Part shown: one piece after another, positions 39,320 to 47,309 of the stretch
Layout of the letters: each line of letters opens with the position of its first letter
Numbering within the stretch: position 1 is the first letter of the stretch
Origin: Marinomonas vulgaris
Lineage (GTDB): Bacteria; Pseudomonadota; Gammaproteobacteria; Pseudomonadales; Marinomonadaceae
Assembly: GCF_018145875.1 (NCBI RefSeq)
Contig: NZ_JAGSSV010000002.1
Span: forward strand, 62,001-126,000
DNA: 64,000 nucleotides
Direction: 5' to 3'
Made by a program: the position numbers and the translations under genes
The notes under the pieces: model-generated
What the model was told of the DNA's origin: nothing
Seen by the model: the letters and a program-made list of their open reading frames with translations, nothing else
Database searches by the model: none

Positions 39320-39530
39320 AAAAAAGTGCCCGCGAAAGGCGGGCACAATGCTATCCATATCCTTATTGATCAAAGGGGAGGTCAATAAGGGAGACCTAGG
39401 CTGCACTTGGCTTCAAATGCCTGACAAGATAAGGAGTGCATAAGAGCTTGTCATGTACCTTGCTGAAAAAATAAAAGCGCTCGATGCAATCGGCTTTACC
39501 AATATCCACAAGGAATCACTCTTTTAATGA
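39320..39530 (-). ncRNA. Candidate trans-acting small RNA on the minus strand
   Basis: Between speA and the next gene, the minus strand carries three successive hairpins. The first has stem GACAAG/CTTGTC (39423-39428 and 39447-39452) with CUCCUU in its loop. The second is a 9-bp stem CCTTATTGA/TCAATAAGG (39361-39369, 39382-39390) whose loop reads CCUCCCCUUUGA. The third is GTGCCCGC/GCGGGCAC (39326-39346), which on this strand is followed by six U, a textbook terminator. Loop-exposed anti-Shine-Dalgarno sequence plus a terminator is typical of Hfq-type regulators. The 5' end and promoter are not assigned; the range is approximate. It is not one of the sRNA families I know by sequence. Confidence 0.42.
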
Positions 39531-39639
39531 TATAGGTCTGTCCCGAATCTGATAATTAACTATAGTTGATCAAATCAAAAAATGTGTAGATTTTTATCGT
39601 CGAACGCCGATTAAACAGAATCTTTAAATAAGAGAGTCT

Positions 39640-40530
39640 ATGAAGATATTTAGTTCTCCAGACGCTTTGCCCTATTTTGCGGTTAACTTGTCTTGTGAAT
39701 TGCTCACTAACGACGTGATGTATCGTGTTATGTCTGACAAGTTATTGGGCTTGGCGAAAAGCCAGTTTGGGTATCTTGGAGCAGAATGTTCAGCTAGTGA
39801 AATCGACACCATGATCACCTACTGGCAAACTCAAGAAAGCGCACAATCTTGGCTTGAGCATGATATGCAGCGTAAGATTTTATCGATTGGTGAAAGCATT
39901 TGGTATGAATCTTATTCGTTAAAATTGTTTGCAGTGATCAAAGACATGAACTTTAAACGACCCTTACAAGACAACAGACATACGTCACGTTTCCCTCGTA
40001 TTGTGACAAAAAGAGGGGTGCTAAAGGTGTTGGATGAATCCCAAGCGTCTCTTTTGTACGATTACATCAATGAAGAGAAAGCGTTTCTTGCACCATGGGA
40101 ACCAACACGATCTGAGGGGTATTATTCGTTGGAAACCTGTCAGCTACGTATACGAGAAATGCGCCGCGATTTCCTAGAAGATCGAGGGGTAGCGTTTTGT
40201 TTTCTGTCATCGGATGAAACAAAAATGCTCGCTTACAGTAATTATTCCAATATCATTCGCGGCGTTTTTCAATCGTGTAATTTAGGCTACAGCTTACGTG
40301 AAAGTGAGCAGGGTAAAGGCATGATGCAGGAAGCGTTGAGCGCAGGATTGGATTACCTCCACAAAGAGCTGCATATTGACCGTATACAAGCCAGTTATAT
40401 GCCGAGAAATGCTCGAAGTGCGGCCGTGTTGCAGCGTTTAGGCTTCGACAAAGAAGGCTTAGCGCGAGATTATTTGAAGATCAATGGTGAATGGGAGGAC
40501 CATGTTTTAACCGCTTTAGTATTGCGCTGA
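39640..40530 (+). CDS. RimJ/RimL-type N-acetyltransferase with an N-terminal ABM-like domain
   Basis: The 296-residue protein joins two domains. Residues about 12-103 resemble the antibiotic biosynthesis monooxygenase (dimeric ferredoxin-like) fold: FGYLGAECSASEI, then TYWQTQESAQSWLEHD and ESIWYESYSLKLFAVIKD, in the order seen in heme-degrading or quinone-type ABM proteins. Residues about 118-294 are a GNAT domain of the ribosomal-protein acetyltransferase type, with acetyl-CoA loop QGKGMMQEAL (224-233) and NARSAAVLQRLGFDKEG. The GNAT part probably acetylates an amine or a protein N-terminus; the substrate is unknown. It is monocistronic between speA and parC. Confidence 0.8.
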   Translation: MKIFSSPDALPYFAVNLSCELLTNDVMYRVMSDKLLGLAKSQFGYLGAECSASEIDTMITYWQTQESAQSWLEHDMQRKILSIGESIWYESYSLKLFAVIKDMNFKRPLQDNRHTSRFPRIVTKRGVLKVLDESQASLLYDYINEEKAFLAPWEPTRSEGYYSLETCQLRIREMRRDFLEDRGVAFCFLSSDETKMLAYSNYSNIIRGVFQSCNLGYSLRESEQGKGMMQEALSAGLDYLHKELHIDRIQASYMPRNARSAAVLQRLGFDKEGLARDYLKINGEWEDHVLTALVLR

Positions 40531-40678
40531 GCAAGCAAAACATGAGATCGGCAGGCTTTCCGTGATAATCTTAGTCATTAAATCGTATTGAAAGAAAAGT
40601 ACATTTTAAACACTGCTTTGTAAAAATCGTGATCGCCAATAGAGCGCTCACGCCACTGATCGTAGAAAGGAAGTTTCC

Positions 40679-42943
40679 TTGAGTGAATTGTCAAATTTTG
40701 AGTCGAATGAAACACTTTCATTAAAAGACTACACCGAAAAAGCGTACCTTAATTATTCTATGTATGTGATTTTGGATCGAGCCTTGCCACACATAGGCGA
40801 TGGTTTGAAGCCAGTTCAGCGCCGAATTATTTACGCGATGAGCGAATTGGGTTTAAAAGCCAGCGCCAAATACAAAAAGTCAGCTCGTACTGTGGGTGAT
40901 GTATTAGGTAAGTTTCACCCCCACGGCGACAGCGCTTGTTATGAAGCCATGGTGTTGATGGCTCAGCCGTTTTCTTATCGTTACCCATTAGTGGACGGTC
41001 AAGGGAACTGGGGCGCACCGGATGACCCTAAGTCCTTCGCGGCGATGCGTTATACCGAATCGCGCTTGTCAAAATACGCCGATGTTTTATTGCGTGAAGT
41101 CAGCCAAGGCACCGTTGATTGGGTGCCAAACTTTGACGGCACCTTGCAAGAGCCTTCCGTGTTACCGGCGCGCTTACCGAACTTATTATTAAATGGCACG
41201 ACAGGAATCGCCGTAGGCATGGCGACGGATATTCCACCGCATAATTTGCGTGAAATTGGTGGCGCCTGTATTCATTTACTGAACAACCCTAAAGCTGAGT
41301 TGGATGATTTACTCAACTTTGTACAAGGCCCTGATTTTCCAACCGGTGGTGAAATCATTACGCCGCGTAGCGACATAGTAAAGCTTTATGAAACAGGCAA
41401 AGGGCAAATCAAGGCCAGAGCCCGTTTCACAGTAGAAGAAGGTGAAGTGGTGGTAAATGAGCTGCCGCATCAAGTGTCGGGCAGCAAAATCCTTGAGCAA
41501 ATCGCTGCGCAGATGCAAGCGAAGAAGCTGCCTATGGTTGTAGATTTGCGGGATGAATCGGATCATGAAAACCCCACACGATTGGTCATAGTACCCAAGT
41601 CAAATCGTGTGGATATTGATGCGGTGATGACTCACTTATTTGCCACCACAGATCTCGAAAAATCCTATCGTGTGAACATGAATGTGATTGGTCTGGATGG
41701 ATTGCCGCAAGTTAAACCGTTGAAAAACTTTTTGTCTGAATGGCTGCGTTTTCGTATCGATGTGGTGCGCCGTCGTTTGCAATTTCGTCTTGATAAGGTG
41801 ATGAACAGACTGCATATTTTAGAAGGCTTGTTAATCGCCTATCTAAATATTGACGAAGTGATCGACATTATCCGCACTGAAGAAAAGCCAAAAGTAGAGT
41901 TGATGACTCGGTTTGGTTTAACAGACATACAAGCCGAATCCATACTTGAGTTAAAGTTGCGCCATCTTGCTAAGCTTGAAGAAATGCGCATCAAGGGCGA
42001 ACAGGATGAGCTGGAAAAAGAGCGTAAAAAACTGGAAGGCTTGTTGTCTTCAGATCGTAAACTGAAAAAGCTTATCAGCGATGAAATTCAAGACGCCATC
42101 GACGCGTTTGGTGACGAGCGTCGCACGCCCATTGTGTCGCGAAAAGAAGCTCAAGCGTTTAGCGAAGAAGACCTATTGTCGAATGACCCCATCACCGTAG
42201 TGATTTCCAAACTAGGCTGGATTCGAGCTGCTAAAGGTCACGATGTAGATGTTGAAGGTCTAAGTTATAAATCTGGCGATGAATTTTTAGTCAGTACTAA
42301 GGGGCGTTCAAATCAAACCTTGGTGTTGTTCGCGTCGAATGGTCGAACGTATTCGATTAAAGCTCACACCTTGCCATCGGCGCGCGGTCAGGGAGAACCG
42401 ATTACCGGTCGCATATCCCTAGAGAAAGACGCCACTATTGTTTCTGCTGTATTAGACAGCGAAGACGCTCATTATCTGGTCGCCAGTGACGCCGGTTACG
42501 GCTTTGTGGCACAGCTTAAAGATTTGTATGCCAAAAATAAAGCTGGTAAAGCGACCTTAACCTTACCCCGTGGTGCTCGAGTGATGTCGCCTGTTTTGGT
42601 TACGAATCCACAACTGGGTCGTGTGGTGGCGATTTCCAACGAAGGGCGTATGCTGGCGTTTGATGTGGCGTCTTTGCCGCAAATGGCGAAAGGCAAAGGC
42701 AATAAAATGTTGAGTATTCCGAGCAACCGAGCCACAGAACGAGAAGAGCTGGTGGTGGCACTGGCTTGCGTTCAACCAGATGATCTATTAACCGCCAATG
42801 CAGGTAAGCGTTTTATTTCGTTTGCGCAAAAAGAGTTAGAGGAATATCTAGGAGAACGAGGCCGTAGGGGGTTAAAACTTCCGCGAGGTTTTCAGCGTAT
42901 CGACAGCCTTGAAGTTAAAACAGGTGAAGGCAAATCGAATTAA
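40679..42943 (+). CDS. parC: DNA topoisomerase IV subunit A
   Basis: The 754-residue subunit decatenates daughter chromosomes as part of ParC2ParE2. The catalytic Arg-Tyr125 is in [10 protein letters not shown] and the winged-helix region is [18 protein letters not shown]. Ser85 and Glu89 correspond to the quinolone-determining E. coli Ser80 and Glu84 and are wild type. The C-terminal pinwheel lacks a GyrA box, as expected for ParC. The start is TTG 40679; the only early ATG would delete conserved YLNYS. The AAGGAA ribosome site can pair with TTCCTT that runs into the start codon. parE is not adjacent. Confidence 0.97.
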   Translation: MSELSNFESNETLSLKDYTEKAYLNYSMYVILDRALPHIGDGLKPVQRRIIYAMSELGLKASAKYKKSARTVGDVLGKFHPHGDSACYEAMVLMAQPFSYRYPLVDGQGNWGAPDDPKSFAAMRYTESRLSKYADVLLREVSQGTVDWVPNFDGTLQEPSVLPARLPNLLLNGTTGIAVGMATDIPPHNLREIGGACIHLLNNPKAELDDLLNFVQGPDFPTGGEIITPRSDIVKLYETGKGQIKARARFTVEEGEVVVNELPHQVSGSKILEQIAAQMQAKKLPMVVDLRDESDHENPTRLVIVPKSNRVDIDAVMTHLFATTDLEKSYRVNMNVIGLDGLPQVKPLKNFLSEWLRFRIDVVRRRLQFRLDKVMNRLHILEGLLIAYLNIDEVIDIIRTEEKPKVELMTRFGLTDIQAESILELKLRHLAKLEEMRIKGEQDELEKERKKLEGLLSSDRKLKKLISDEIQDAIDAFGDERRTPIVSRKEAQAFSEEDLLSNDPITVVISKLGWIRAAKGHDVDVEGLSYKSGDEFLVSTKGRSNQTLVLFASNGRTYSIKAHTLPSARGQGEPITGRISLEKDATIVSAVLDSEDAHYLVASDAGYGFVAQLKDLYAKNKAGKATLTLPRGARVMSPVLVTNPQLGRVVAISNEGRMLAFDVASLPQMAKGKGNKMLSIPSNRATEREELVVALACVQPDDLLTANAGKRFISFAQKELEEYLGERGRRGLKLPRGFQRIDSLEVKTGEGKSN

Positions 42944-42960
42944 ACTTTACATTAGTGAAT

Positions 42961-43023
42961 TGTGTGGTGTTTTAGCGCCACACTAATTGTTTTTAGGTAG
43001 CTTAAGGGTATTTTAAGCTACCT
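42961..43023. terminator. Convergent terminator pair between parC and bfd
   Basis: GTGTGGTG...CGCCACAC with one wobble, followed by TAATTGTTTTT, serves parC. Immediately after it, AGGTAGCTTAA (42995-43005) and TTAAGCTACCT (43013-43023) form a perfect 11-bp inverted repeat that contains the bfd stop codon at 43013-43015. Confidence 0.75.
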
Positions 43024-43207
43024 GCACTTGTGTGGTGGCGATACTGATTAACTCACTATTAAGTAGCTTCTTAGCGCACTGACAACATTTCCCACACTGA
43101 TTGCCAAGACTGTGTTTTTTATACAGCTCACGCATAGTAGTCGCCCCTTCCTGAATAGAAGCTTTGATATCTTTGTCCGAGACTTGGTTGCAAATACAAA
43201 TGTACAT
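43013..43207 (-). CDS. bfd: Bacterioferritin-associated ferredoxin
   Basis: The 64-residue [2Fe-2S] protein delivers electrons to bacterioferritin to release stored iron. Its Fe-S ligands are in MYICICNQVSD (Cys4, Cys6) and CGKCCQCAKKL (C-x2-C), the Bfd pattern. E. coli Bfd is 64 residues. A Fur-box-like sequence lies just upstream of the start, consistent with iron-repressed expression. No bacterioferritin gene is adjacent. Confidence 0.93.
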   Translation of the reverse strand: MYICICNQVSDKDIKASIQEGATTMRELYKKHSLGNQCGKCCQCAKKLLNSELISIATTQVQVA

Positions 43208-43210
43208 AAA

Positions 43211-43225
43211 TGAAAATCACTCTCA
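43211..43225 (-). promoter_or_regulatory. Fur-box-like operator of bfd
   Basis: On the minus strand TGAGAGTGATTTTCA matches the 7-1-7 Fur consensus TGATAATnATTATCA at 11 of 14 arm positions. It lies 4 bases upstream of the bfd ATG, so Fur binding would block initiation. A second AT-rich stretch with TTGATAACCATT lies about 45 bases further upstream. Confidence 0.5.
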
Positions 43226-43338
43226 CTAATAATCTTATATAGCGATTCTATTTTCAATGTGAATGGTTATCAATAATAATTAATTTATCTATTTTTGAGC
43301 ATTAATAGTTTTTTTGATGTTTGTCTTTCTGGAGAAAG

Positions 43339-43376
43339 CACTGAACGAGTGATTTTGCCTTATTGCTCGTCCAGTG
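43339..43376. repeat. 11-bp inverted repeat in the bfd / frnE-like gap
   Basis: CACTGAACGAG (43339-43349) and CTCGTCCAGTG (43366-43376) pair with one wobble around a 16-base loop. No U-tract follows on either strand, so it may be an mRNA 3'-end hairpin or a protein site. Confidence 0.4.
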
Positions 43377-43427
43377 GTGTTTAGAAAAGGTATAGAGAAG
43401 TGTTGAAATGGATAAAAATGTAATCTG

Positions 43428-44069
43428 TTAGGGCGTTTTTTGTGCGATGTCATTCAACACTTTAAGGAATGACTCCGGATCATGGGCGCCTTGAATCATA
43501 AATTTATCATTGATCACATAAGTGGGTACGGAGTTTATGTCTATGCTTCTTAGATGCGCGAGCTTCTTTTCTGTCAGACGTTGCGCGTTTGAGCTCAATG
43601 CGTATTCAACGTCTGCTTTTTGCATGCCGACGCCAGTCGCTATTTCTTCTAACACGCTGGTCAATCCTATGTCTTTACCATCGGTGAAATAGGCACGAAA
43701 AGTAGCCAATACAAAGGGCGTTGCCAAATTCACTTTAGTAGCCGCCAGAATAAATTGGTGAGCCAGTTTCGTGTTGGGCAAACGGCCTTTTTCTGAAAAA
43801 TTAAACTGCAGTCCTGCTTCAATACCAACTTGCTGTAAAGCATGTGTTGCTTCGTTTAGTCGCTCTGGGCTGCCAAAACGTTCTGTTAAATAGGTTTCTC
43901 GGTTAGCACCGTTTTTTGGCATGTCCGGGTGTAACTCAAAAGGCTGCCAACGAATATCAATACGGTAATCGTCGCCTAGTTGTTCAATGGCTTGTTTGAG
44001 TCGTGTGTACCCTAAATAACACCAAGGGCAAACCACATCTGCCATAATGTCGATACGAAGATCGGCCAT
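43428..44069 (-). CDS. DsbA-family (FrnE-like) oxidoreductase
   Basis: The 213-residue cytosolic thioredoxin-fold protein has active site CPWC (Cys14, Cys17) in MADVVCPWCYLGYTRL and the cis-Pro region IDINSVPTYVIND. The helical insertion includes LPNTKLAHQFILAA, as in FrnE and 2-hydroxychromene-2-carboxylate isomerase relatives. The start is ATG 44069 because AGGAGA lies at ideal distance upstream; an earlier ATG at 44096 has none. There is no signal peptide. FrnE proteins are disulfide isomerases implicated in oxidative stress; the substrate is unknown. It lies 42 bases downstream of the glycosylase gene. Confidence 0.85.
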   Translation of the reverse strand: MADLRIDIMADVVCPWCYLGYTRLKQAIEQLGDDYRIDIRWQPFELHPDMPKNGANRETYLTERFGSPERLNEATHALQQVGIEAGLQFNFSEKGRLPNTKLAHQFILAATKVNLATPFVLATFRAYFTDGKDIGLTSVLEEIATGVGMQKADVEYALSSNAQRLTEKKLAHLRSIDINSVPTYVINDKFMIQGAHDPESFLKVLNDIAQKTP

Positions 44070-44111
44070 GTTCTCTCCTAAAAATATAGTAATCAAATGT
44101 CTTTATGAGTC

Positions 44112-44786
44112 TTAATTCACGCTCATGGCAATGCATTGGCTGATTTCAGTGTACGAGCGACCACTTTCTGTATGCCAGTGATTAAAGGCTTGTTGTGCCG
44201 CTTTCCATGCTGATTGAGTGTCTCGGCCAGTAGTGATAATCCCATGATGGCGCAGATAGCCTTCCACATCCTTGGTCAACATAAAGGTATCTTTACCCAT
44301 AGTGCGCAAAGTGTATGGCCCCGTATTGCCACCGAGTCGAGCACCGTTTTTTTTCAAATAGGCCCAAAGGTGGATGATGTCGTCACTGGGCCAATCGGCC
44401 ACGAAAGACGCAAAGGACCCATGGCTGGCTTGACATTCGCTGATCATAAGAGCGTTTTCTCGAATGGTCATCACCTTGCCAAAGTTACGGATAATTCGTA
44501 TATCTTTGGCTTTTTCTTCCCACATCTCATCGTGAATCAAGAGCATTTTCTCAATGTCAAAATCAAAAAAAACGGTTTCAAAGCCAGGCCATTTATTGCG
44601 AACCACTTGCCAATTAATACCCGATTGAAAGACTTTTTGTGTAAAAGCAGACAGCCATTGAGCGTCACTGTGCTGCTTCAGTTTTGCCGTGGAAAAAGGG
44701 CGCGACAAGCGGCGTTCGAGTAAAGCCGGTCCTCCGTGTCGCATGGCGGCACGATCGTAAATGGTTTGAAAGAGTTCGTATGTCAT
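44112..44786 (-). CDS. DNA-3-methyladenine glycosylase I-like protein
   Basis: The 224-residue HhH-type protein resembles the TAG family over QSGINWQVVRNKWPGFETVFFDFD (near residues 54-77, written in part), RIIRNFGKVMTIRENA and LGGNTGPYTLRTMGKDTF. TAG removes 3-methyladenine from alkylated DNA. The N-terminal MxRCxW and C-terminal HxxxC zinc ligands of E. coli TAG are absent, so this belongs to the divergent pseudomonad branch of unproven activity. It precedes the frnE-like gene on the minus strand and is divergent from pdxJ. Confidence 0.75.
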   Translation of the reverse strand: MTYELFQTIYDRAAMRHGGPALLERRLSRPFSTAKLKQHSDAQWLSAFTQKVFQSGINWQVVRNKWPGFETVFFDFDIEKMLLIHDEMWEEKAKDIRIIRNFGKVMTIRENALMISECQASHGSFASFVADWPSDDIIHLWAYLKKNGARLGGNTGPYTLRTMGKDTFMLTKDVEGYLRHHGIITTGRDTQSAWKAAQQAFNHWHTESGRSYTEISQCIAMSVN

Positions 44787-44894
44787 AATGGACTCCTATT
44801 AAATTGCAGGCAGTTTACCATAAGCCTCACCGTGTCGCGGGACTCTAACAGTAACAAGCTGGGTATTTTAGTGCTGAGCCCCGTTAATTTGTCT

Positions 44895-44900
44895 TATAAT
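44895..44900 (+). promoter_or_regulatory. -10 box candidate for pdxJ
   Basis: A perfect TATAAT lies 31 bases before the pdxJ ATG. No convincing -35 box is seen 17 bases upstream (TGCTGA). Confidence 0.4.
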
Positions 44901-44931
44901 GGGGCGAAATAATCCAGACAAGAGACGTGAC

Positions 44932-45657
44932 ATGACACATTTAAGCGTGAATTTGAATAAAATTGGGTTGCTGCGTAATTCTCGCGGTCGAGATTACCCC
45001 AATATGGTTGCTATGGCGCAAAGAACTCTCGAATTGGGCGCGTTTGGTGTTACGATCCACCCAAGACCAGATCAGCGCCATGCTACTTATCAAGATGCTC
45101 ATGATTTAAAAGCCTTGTTAAAGCGCTTTCCTGGTACTGAGCTTAATGTGGAAGGCTTCCCCGATGCGCAGTTTTTAGAGGTAGTACTGGCGGTTGAGCC
45201 GGATCAATGCACCTTGGTCCCCGATGATCCTAATCAATTGACGTCGGATCATGGCTGGAATTTATCACGAGACCAAGACGCGTTGCGTCCTGTTATTGCC
45301 AAGTTAAAAGATAAAGGCATTCGCGTGGCTTTGTTTATGGATCCTGAGCCAGACAACATGGTCTTAGCGAAAGAAATCGGTGCCGATCGTGTTGAGCTTT
45401 ACACAGAAGCTTACGCCAATGCCTTTGGTACAGAGCGTTTTGCCGAGGTTTTAGAAATGTACCAAGTGGCGGCACAGGCGGCCTTGGATGCAGGTCTTGA
45501 GGTCAACGCAGGTCACGACTTAGATCTGGAAAATGTCCAAGCTTTGTGCGATCAGGGTCGAATTATGGAAGTCTCGATTGGTCATGCATTGACCGCTGAG
45601 GCCTTAGACTTAGGCTGGGATAATGTTGTGAAAGCCTACCTTGCTAAATTGTCATAA
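44932..45657 (+). CDS. pdxJ: Pyridoxine 5'-phosphate synthase
   Basis: The 241-residue TIM-barrel enzyme condenses 1-deoxyxylulose-5-phosphate with aminoacetone phosphate to form pyridoxine phosphate. MTHLSVNLNKIGLLRNSRG, the TIHPRPDQRH segment, LVPDDPNQLTSDHGW and VNAGHDLDLENV are diagnostic. ATG 44932 is used because the TATAAT promoter candidate overlaps the longer reading frame that begins at 44899. recO and acpS, common neighbours, are absent. It overlaps the possible longer start of the DTW gene. Confidence 0.96.
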   Translation: MTHLSVNLNKIGLLRNSRGRDYPNMVAMAQRTLELGAFGVTIHPRPDQRHATYQDAHDLKALLKRFPGTELNVEGFPDAQFLEVVLAVEPDQCTLVPDDPNQLTSDHGWNLSRDQDALRPVIAKLKDKGIRVALFMDPEPDNMVLAKEIGADRVELYTEAYANAFGTERFAEVLEMYQVAAQAALDAGLEVNAGHDLDLENVQALCDQGRIMEVSIGHALTAEALDLGWDNVVKAYLAKLS

Positions 45658-45667
45658 CGCTACTGAA

Positions 45668-46276
45668 ATGGCAGACGAACAGGATAAAAGACGATTATGT
45701 CAACACTGTTGTTTTCTGATTAGCATGTGCGTCTGCCCTTGGCGACCGACCGTATCGACGCGACTGCATATTCTGGTGCTTCAAGATCCCAAAGAAGCCA
45801 AGCACGCGAAAAATACGGTAACACTTTTGCAGCTTGCTCTGCCTTTGTCTGTCGAGTGCGTGTCCATTGCTGATCAAGCGAACGTGGGAAAAGTATTGCA
45901 AGAAAAAGATCCTGCCAAGTGGCGTTTGCTGTTTCCGAGCGACAATGCGATGCCTGTCGAATCTTTGTCTCTTGGCGAATCCACGGCCATTGAAGGTCTA
46001 ATAGTACTCGATGCTACTTGGCGCAAAGCAAAAAAACTGTACTTTACCGAGTCACTGTTACAAGCTTTTCAATCAATTAGTTTTGAACAGCCACCTGCAA
46101 GTCAATATGCGATACGTAAAGCACCTAAAGAGGGCGCTTTGTCGACGTTAGAGGCCTGCGCCTACGCAATTGAAACCATAGCAAAGGAAGACATGCAGCC
46201 ACTAAGAAATTTTATGGTGGCGGCGCAAAACTTGCAGTGGCGTCAACAACCGGAAGATCATCGTCAAAGTCGTTGA
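45668..46276 (+). CDS. DTW-domain tRNA-uridine aminocarboxypropyltransferase
   Basis: The 202-residue protein has the N-terminal zinc-type cysteines LCQHCCFLISMCVCPWRP and the DTW motif as DATWRKAKKLY near residue 118, followed by RKAPKEGALSTLEACAYAI. DTW proteins such as TapT use SAM to add a 3-amino-3-carboxypropyl group to uridine 47 in tRNA. I chose ATG 45668; a TTG at 45641 would overlap pdxJ. It is 10 bases after pdxJ, so probably co-transcribed. Confidence 0.87.
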   Translation: MADEQDKRRLCQHCCFLISMCVCPWRPTVSTRLHILVLQDPKEAKHAKNTVTLLQLALPLSVECVSIADQANVGKVLQEKDPAKWRLLFPSDNAMPVESLSLGESTAIEGLIVLDATWRKAKKLYFTESLLQAFQSISFEQPPASQYAIRKAPKEGALSTLEACAYAIETIAKEDMQPLRNFMVAAQNLQWRQQPEDHRQSR

Positions 46277-46311
46277 ACAACAACGGCTTTATTTATCAGA
46301 GAGTATTGGGT

Positions 46312-46602
46312 ATGGATAAGCAAACTGAAATTGAAGCGGCGGTATTACGTCGTTTATTGAAGCATTTGGATGATAATAAATCCGTTCAGAATATCGATCT
46401 GATGAACTTGGCGGGCTTTTGTCGAAACTGCTTGAGCAAATGGTATATGGCTGAGGCGGAAGCCAGAGATGTGTCGATAAATTATGATTCGGCTCGCGAG
46501 TTTGTGTATGGTGAACCTTATGAGACATGGAAAGAAAAATATCAGCCGAAAGCCACGGCAGAGCAGTTAGCGGCCTTTGATGCCAAGTCGTCAGACAAGT
46601 GA
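46312..46602 (+). CDS. DUF1244 family protein
   Basis: The 96-residue protein is a DUF1244 member, with VQNIDLMNLAGFCRNCLSKW, EAREIVYG-like SAREFVYGEPYETWK and KATAEQLAAFDAK. Two invariant cysteines (C-x2-C) in GFCRNCLSKW may bind metal; the function is unknown. The start at ATG 46312 gives the family length. It lies 35 bases after the DTW gene and its end overlaps the lapG start by 23 bases, which couples it to the lap cluster. Confidence 0.88.
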   Translation: MDKQTEIEAAVLRRLLKHLDDNKSVQNIDLMNLAGFCRNCLSKWYMAEAEARDVSINYDSAREFVYGEPYETWKEKYQPKATAEQLAAFDAKSSDK

Positions 46603-47299
46603 TAACCGCGTGTTAAAACGATTTTATTCGTTTTTAGCTCATTTAAAGTGCATTAAACGTCTGTTTTTTGCGCTTGCTTTTGTTGGTTTAATTACCCACT
46701 GGTGCTTGTATGCGGATGTGTCTCCTAAGTATCGTAAATTAGCCGCTCAAGCTGGCAATGTGTATGGCGCCAATGCAGAAAAGCGCATTTTGGCCTGGCG
46801 CAGATTAGTAGACGAGGCTAAGCCTTTACCCATTATCGATCAATTAGCTCAAGTAAATAATTTTTTTAACCAAATGGAATTTGTGGACGATATAGATCTG
46901 TGGAAGCAGGAAGATTATTGGGCCACGCCGATCGAGTTTTTGGGCATGCAGGCAGGTGATTGTGAAGACTTTACCATTGCCAAATATTTCACCTTACGAG
47001 AAATGGGCGTGCCGGATGAGAAACTGCGTCTTGTGTATGTAAAGGCTTTAAAGTTGAATCAGCATCACATGGTTTTGGCGTATTATCACAAACCGACTTC
47101 CATTCCAGTGTTGCTTGATAACCTAGACAAAGAGTTGAAACCCGCTTCCAAACGCAATGATCTCTTACCGATTTATTCCTTTAATGCAGAGAACTTGTGG
47201 TTATCAAAAGAAAAAGGTCGTGGTGTGTTGGTCGGGGGCTCATCGCGATTGAGCTTGTGGACAGATTTAAATAATCGTTTTGATACGATGAAAAATTAG
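46580..47299 (+). CDS. lapG: LapG-like periplasmic cysteine protease
   Basis: The 239-residue protein is a bacterial transglutaminase-like cysteine protease of the LapG type. An N-terminal signal or anchor is at about 20-45, then the papain-like triad: Cys128 in MQAGDCEDFTIAKYF, His163 in QHHMVLAYY and Asp180 in VLLDNLDK. LapG cleaves the N-terminus of the giant adhesin LapA and releases it when c-di-GMP is low. It lies 10 bases upstream of lapD, its inhibitor, the canonical arrangement. LapG is calcium-dependent in Pseudomonas; that is inferred here. Confidence 0.92.
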   Translation: MPSRQTSDNRVLKRFYSFLAHLKCIKRLFFALAFVGLITHWCLYADVSPKYRKLAAQAGNVYGANAEKRILAWRRLVDEAKPLPIIDQLAQVNNFFNQMEFVDDIDLWKQEDYWATPIEFLGMQAGDCEDFTIAKYFTLREMGVPDEKLRLVYVKALKLNQHHMVLAYYHKPTSIPVLLDNLDKELKPASKRNDLLPIYSFNAENLWLSKEKGRGVLVGGSSRLSLWTDLNNRFDTMKN

Positions 47300-47309
47300 G
47301 AGAACTTGG

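Noticed and set aside
39326-39346. Hairpin after speA as the speA terminator
   Set aside because: On the plus strand the stem is followed by AATGCTATCC with no U-tract, and the A-run lies before it. It works as a terminator only on the minus strand.
39361-39452. Plus-strand RsmZ-like RNA with GGA loops after speA
   Set aside because: GGA lies in two loops, but no plus-strand terminator ends such an RNA here. The minus-strand reading explains the U-run.
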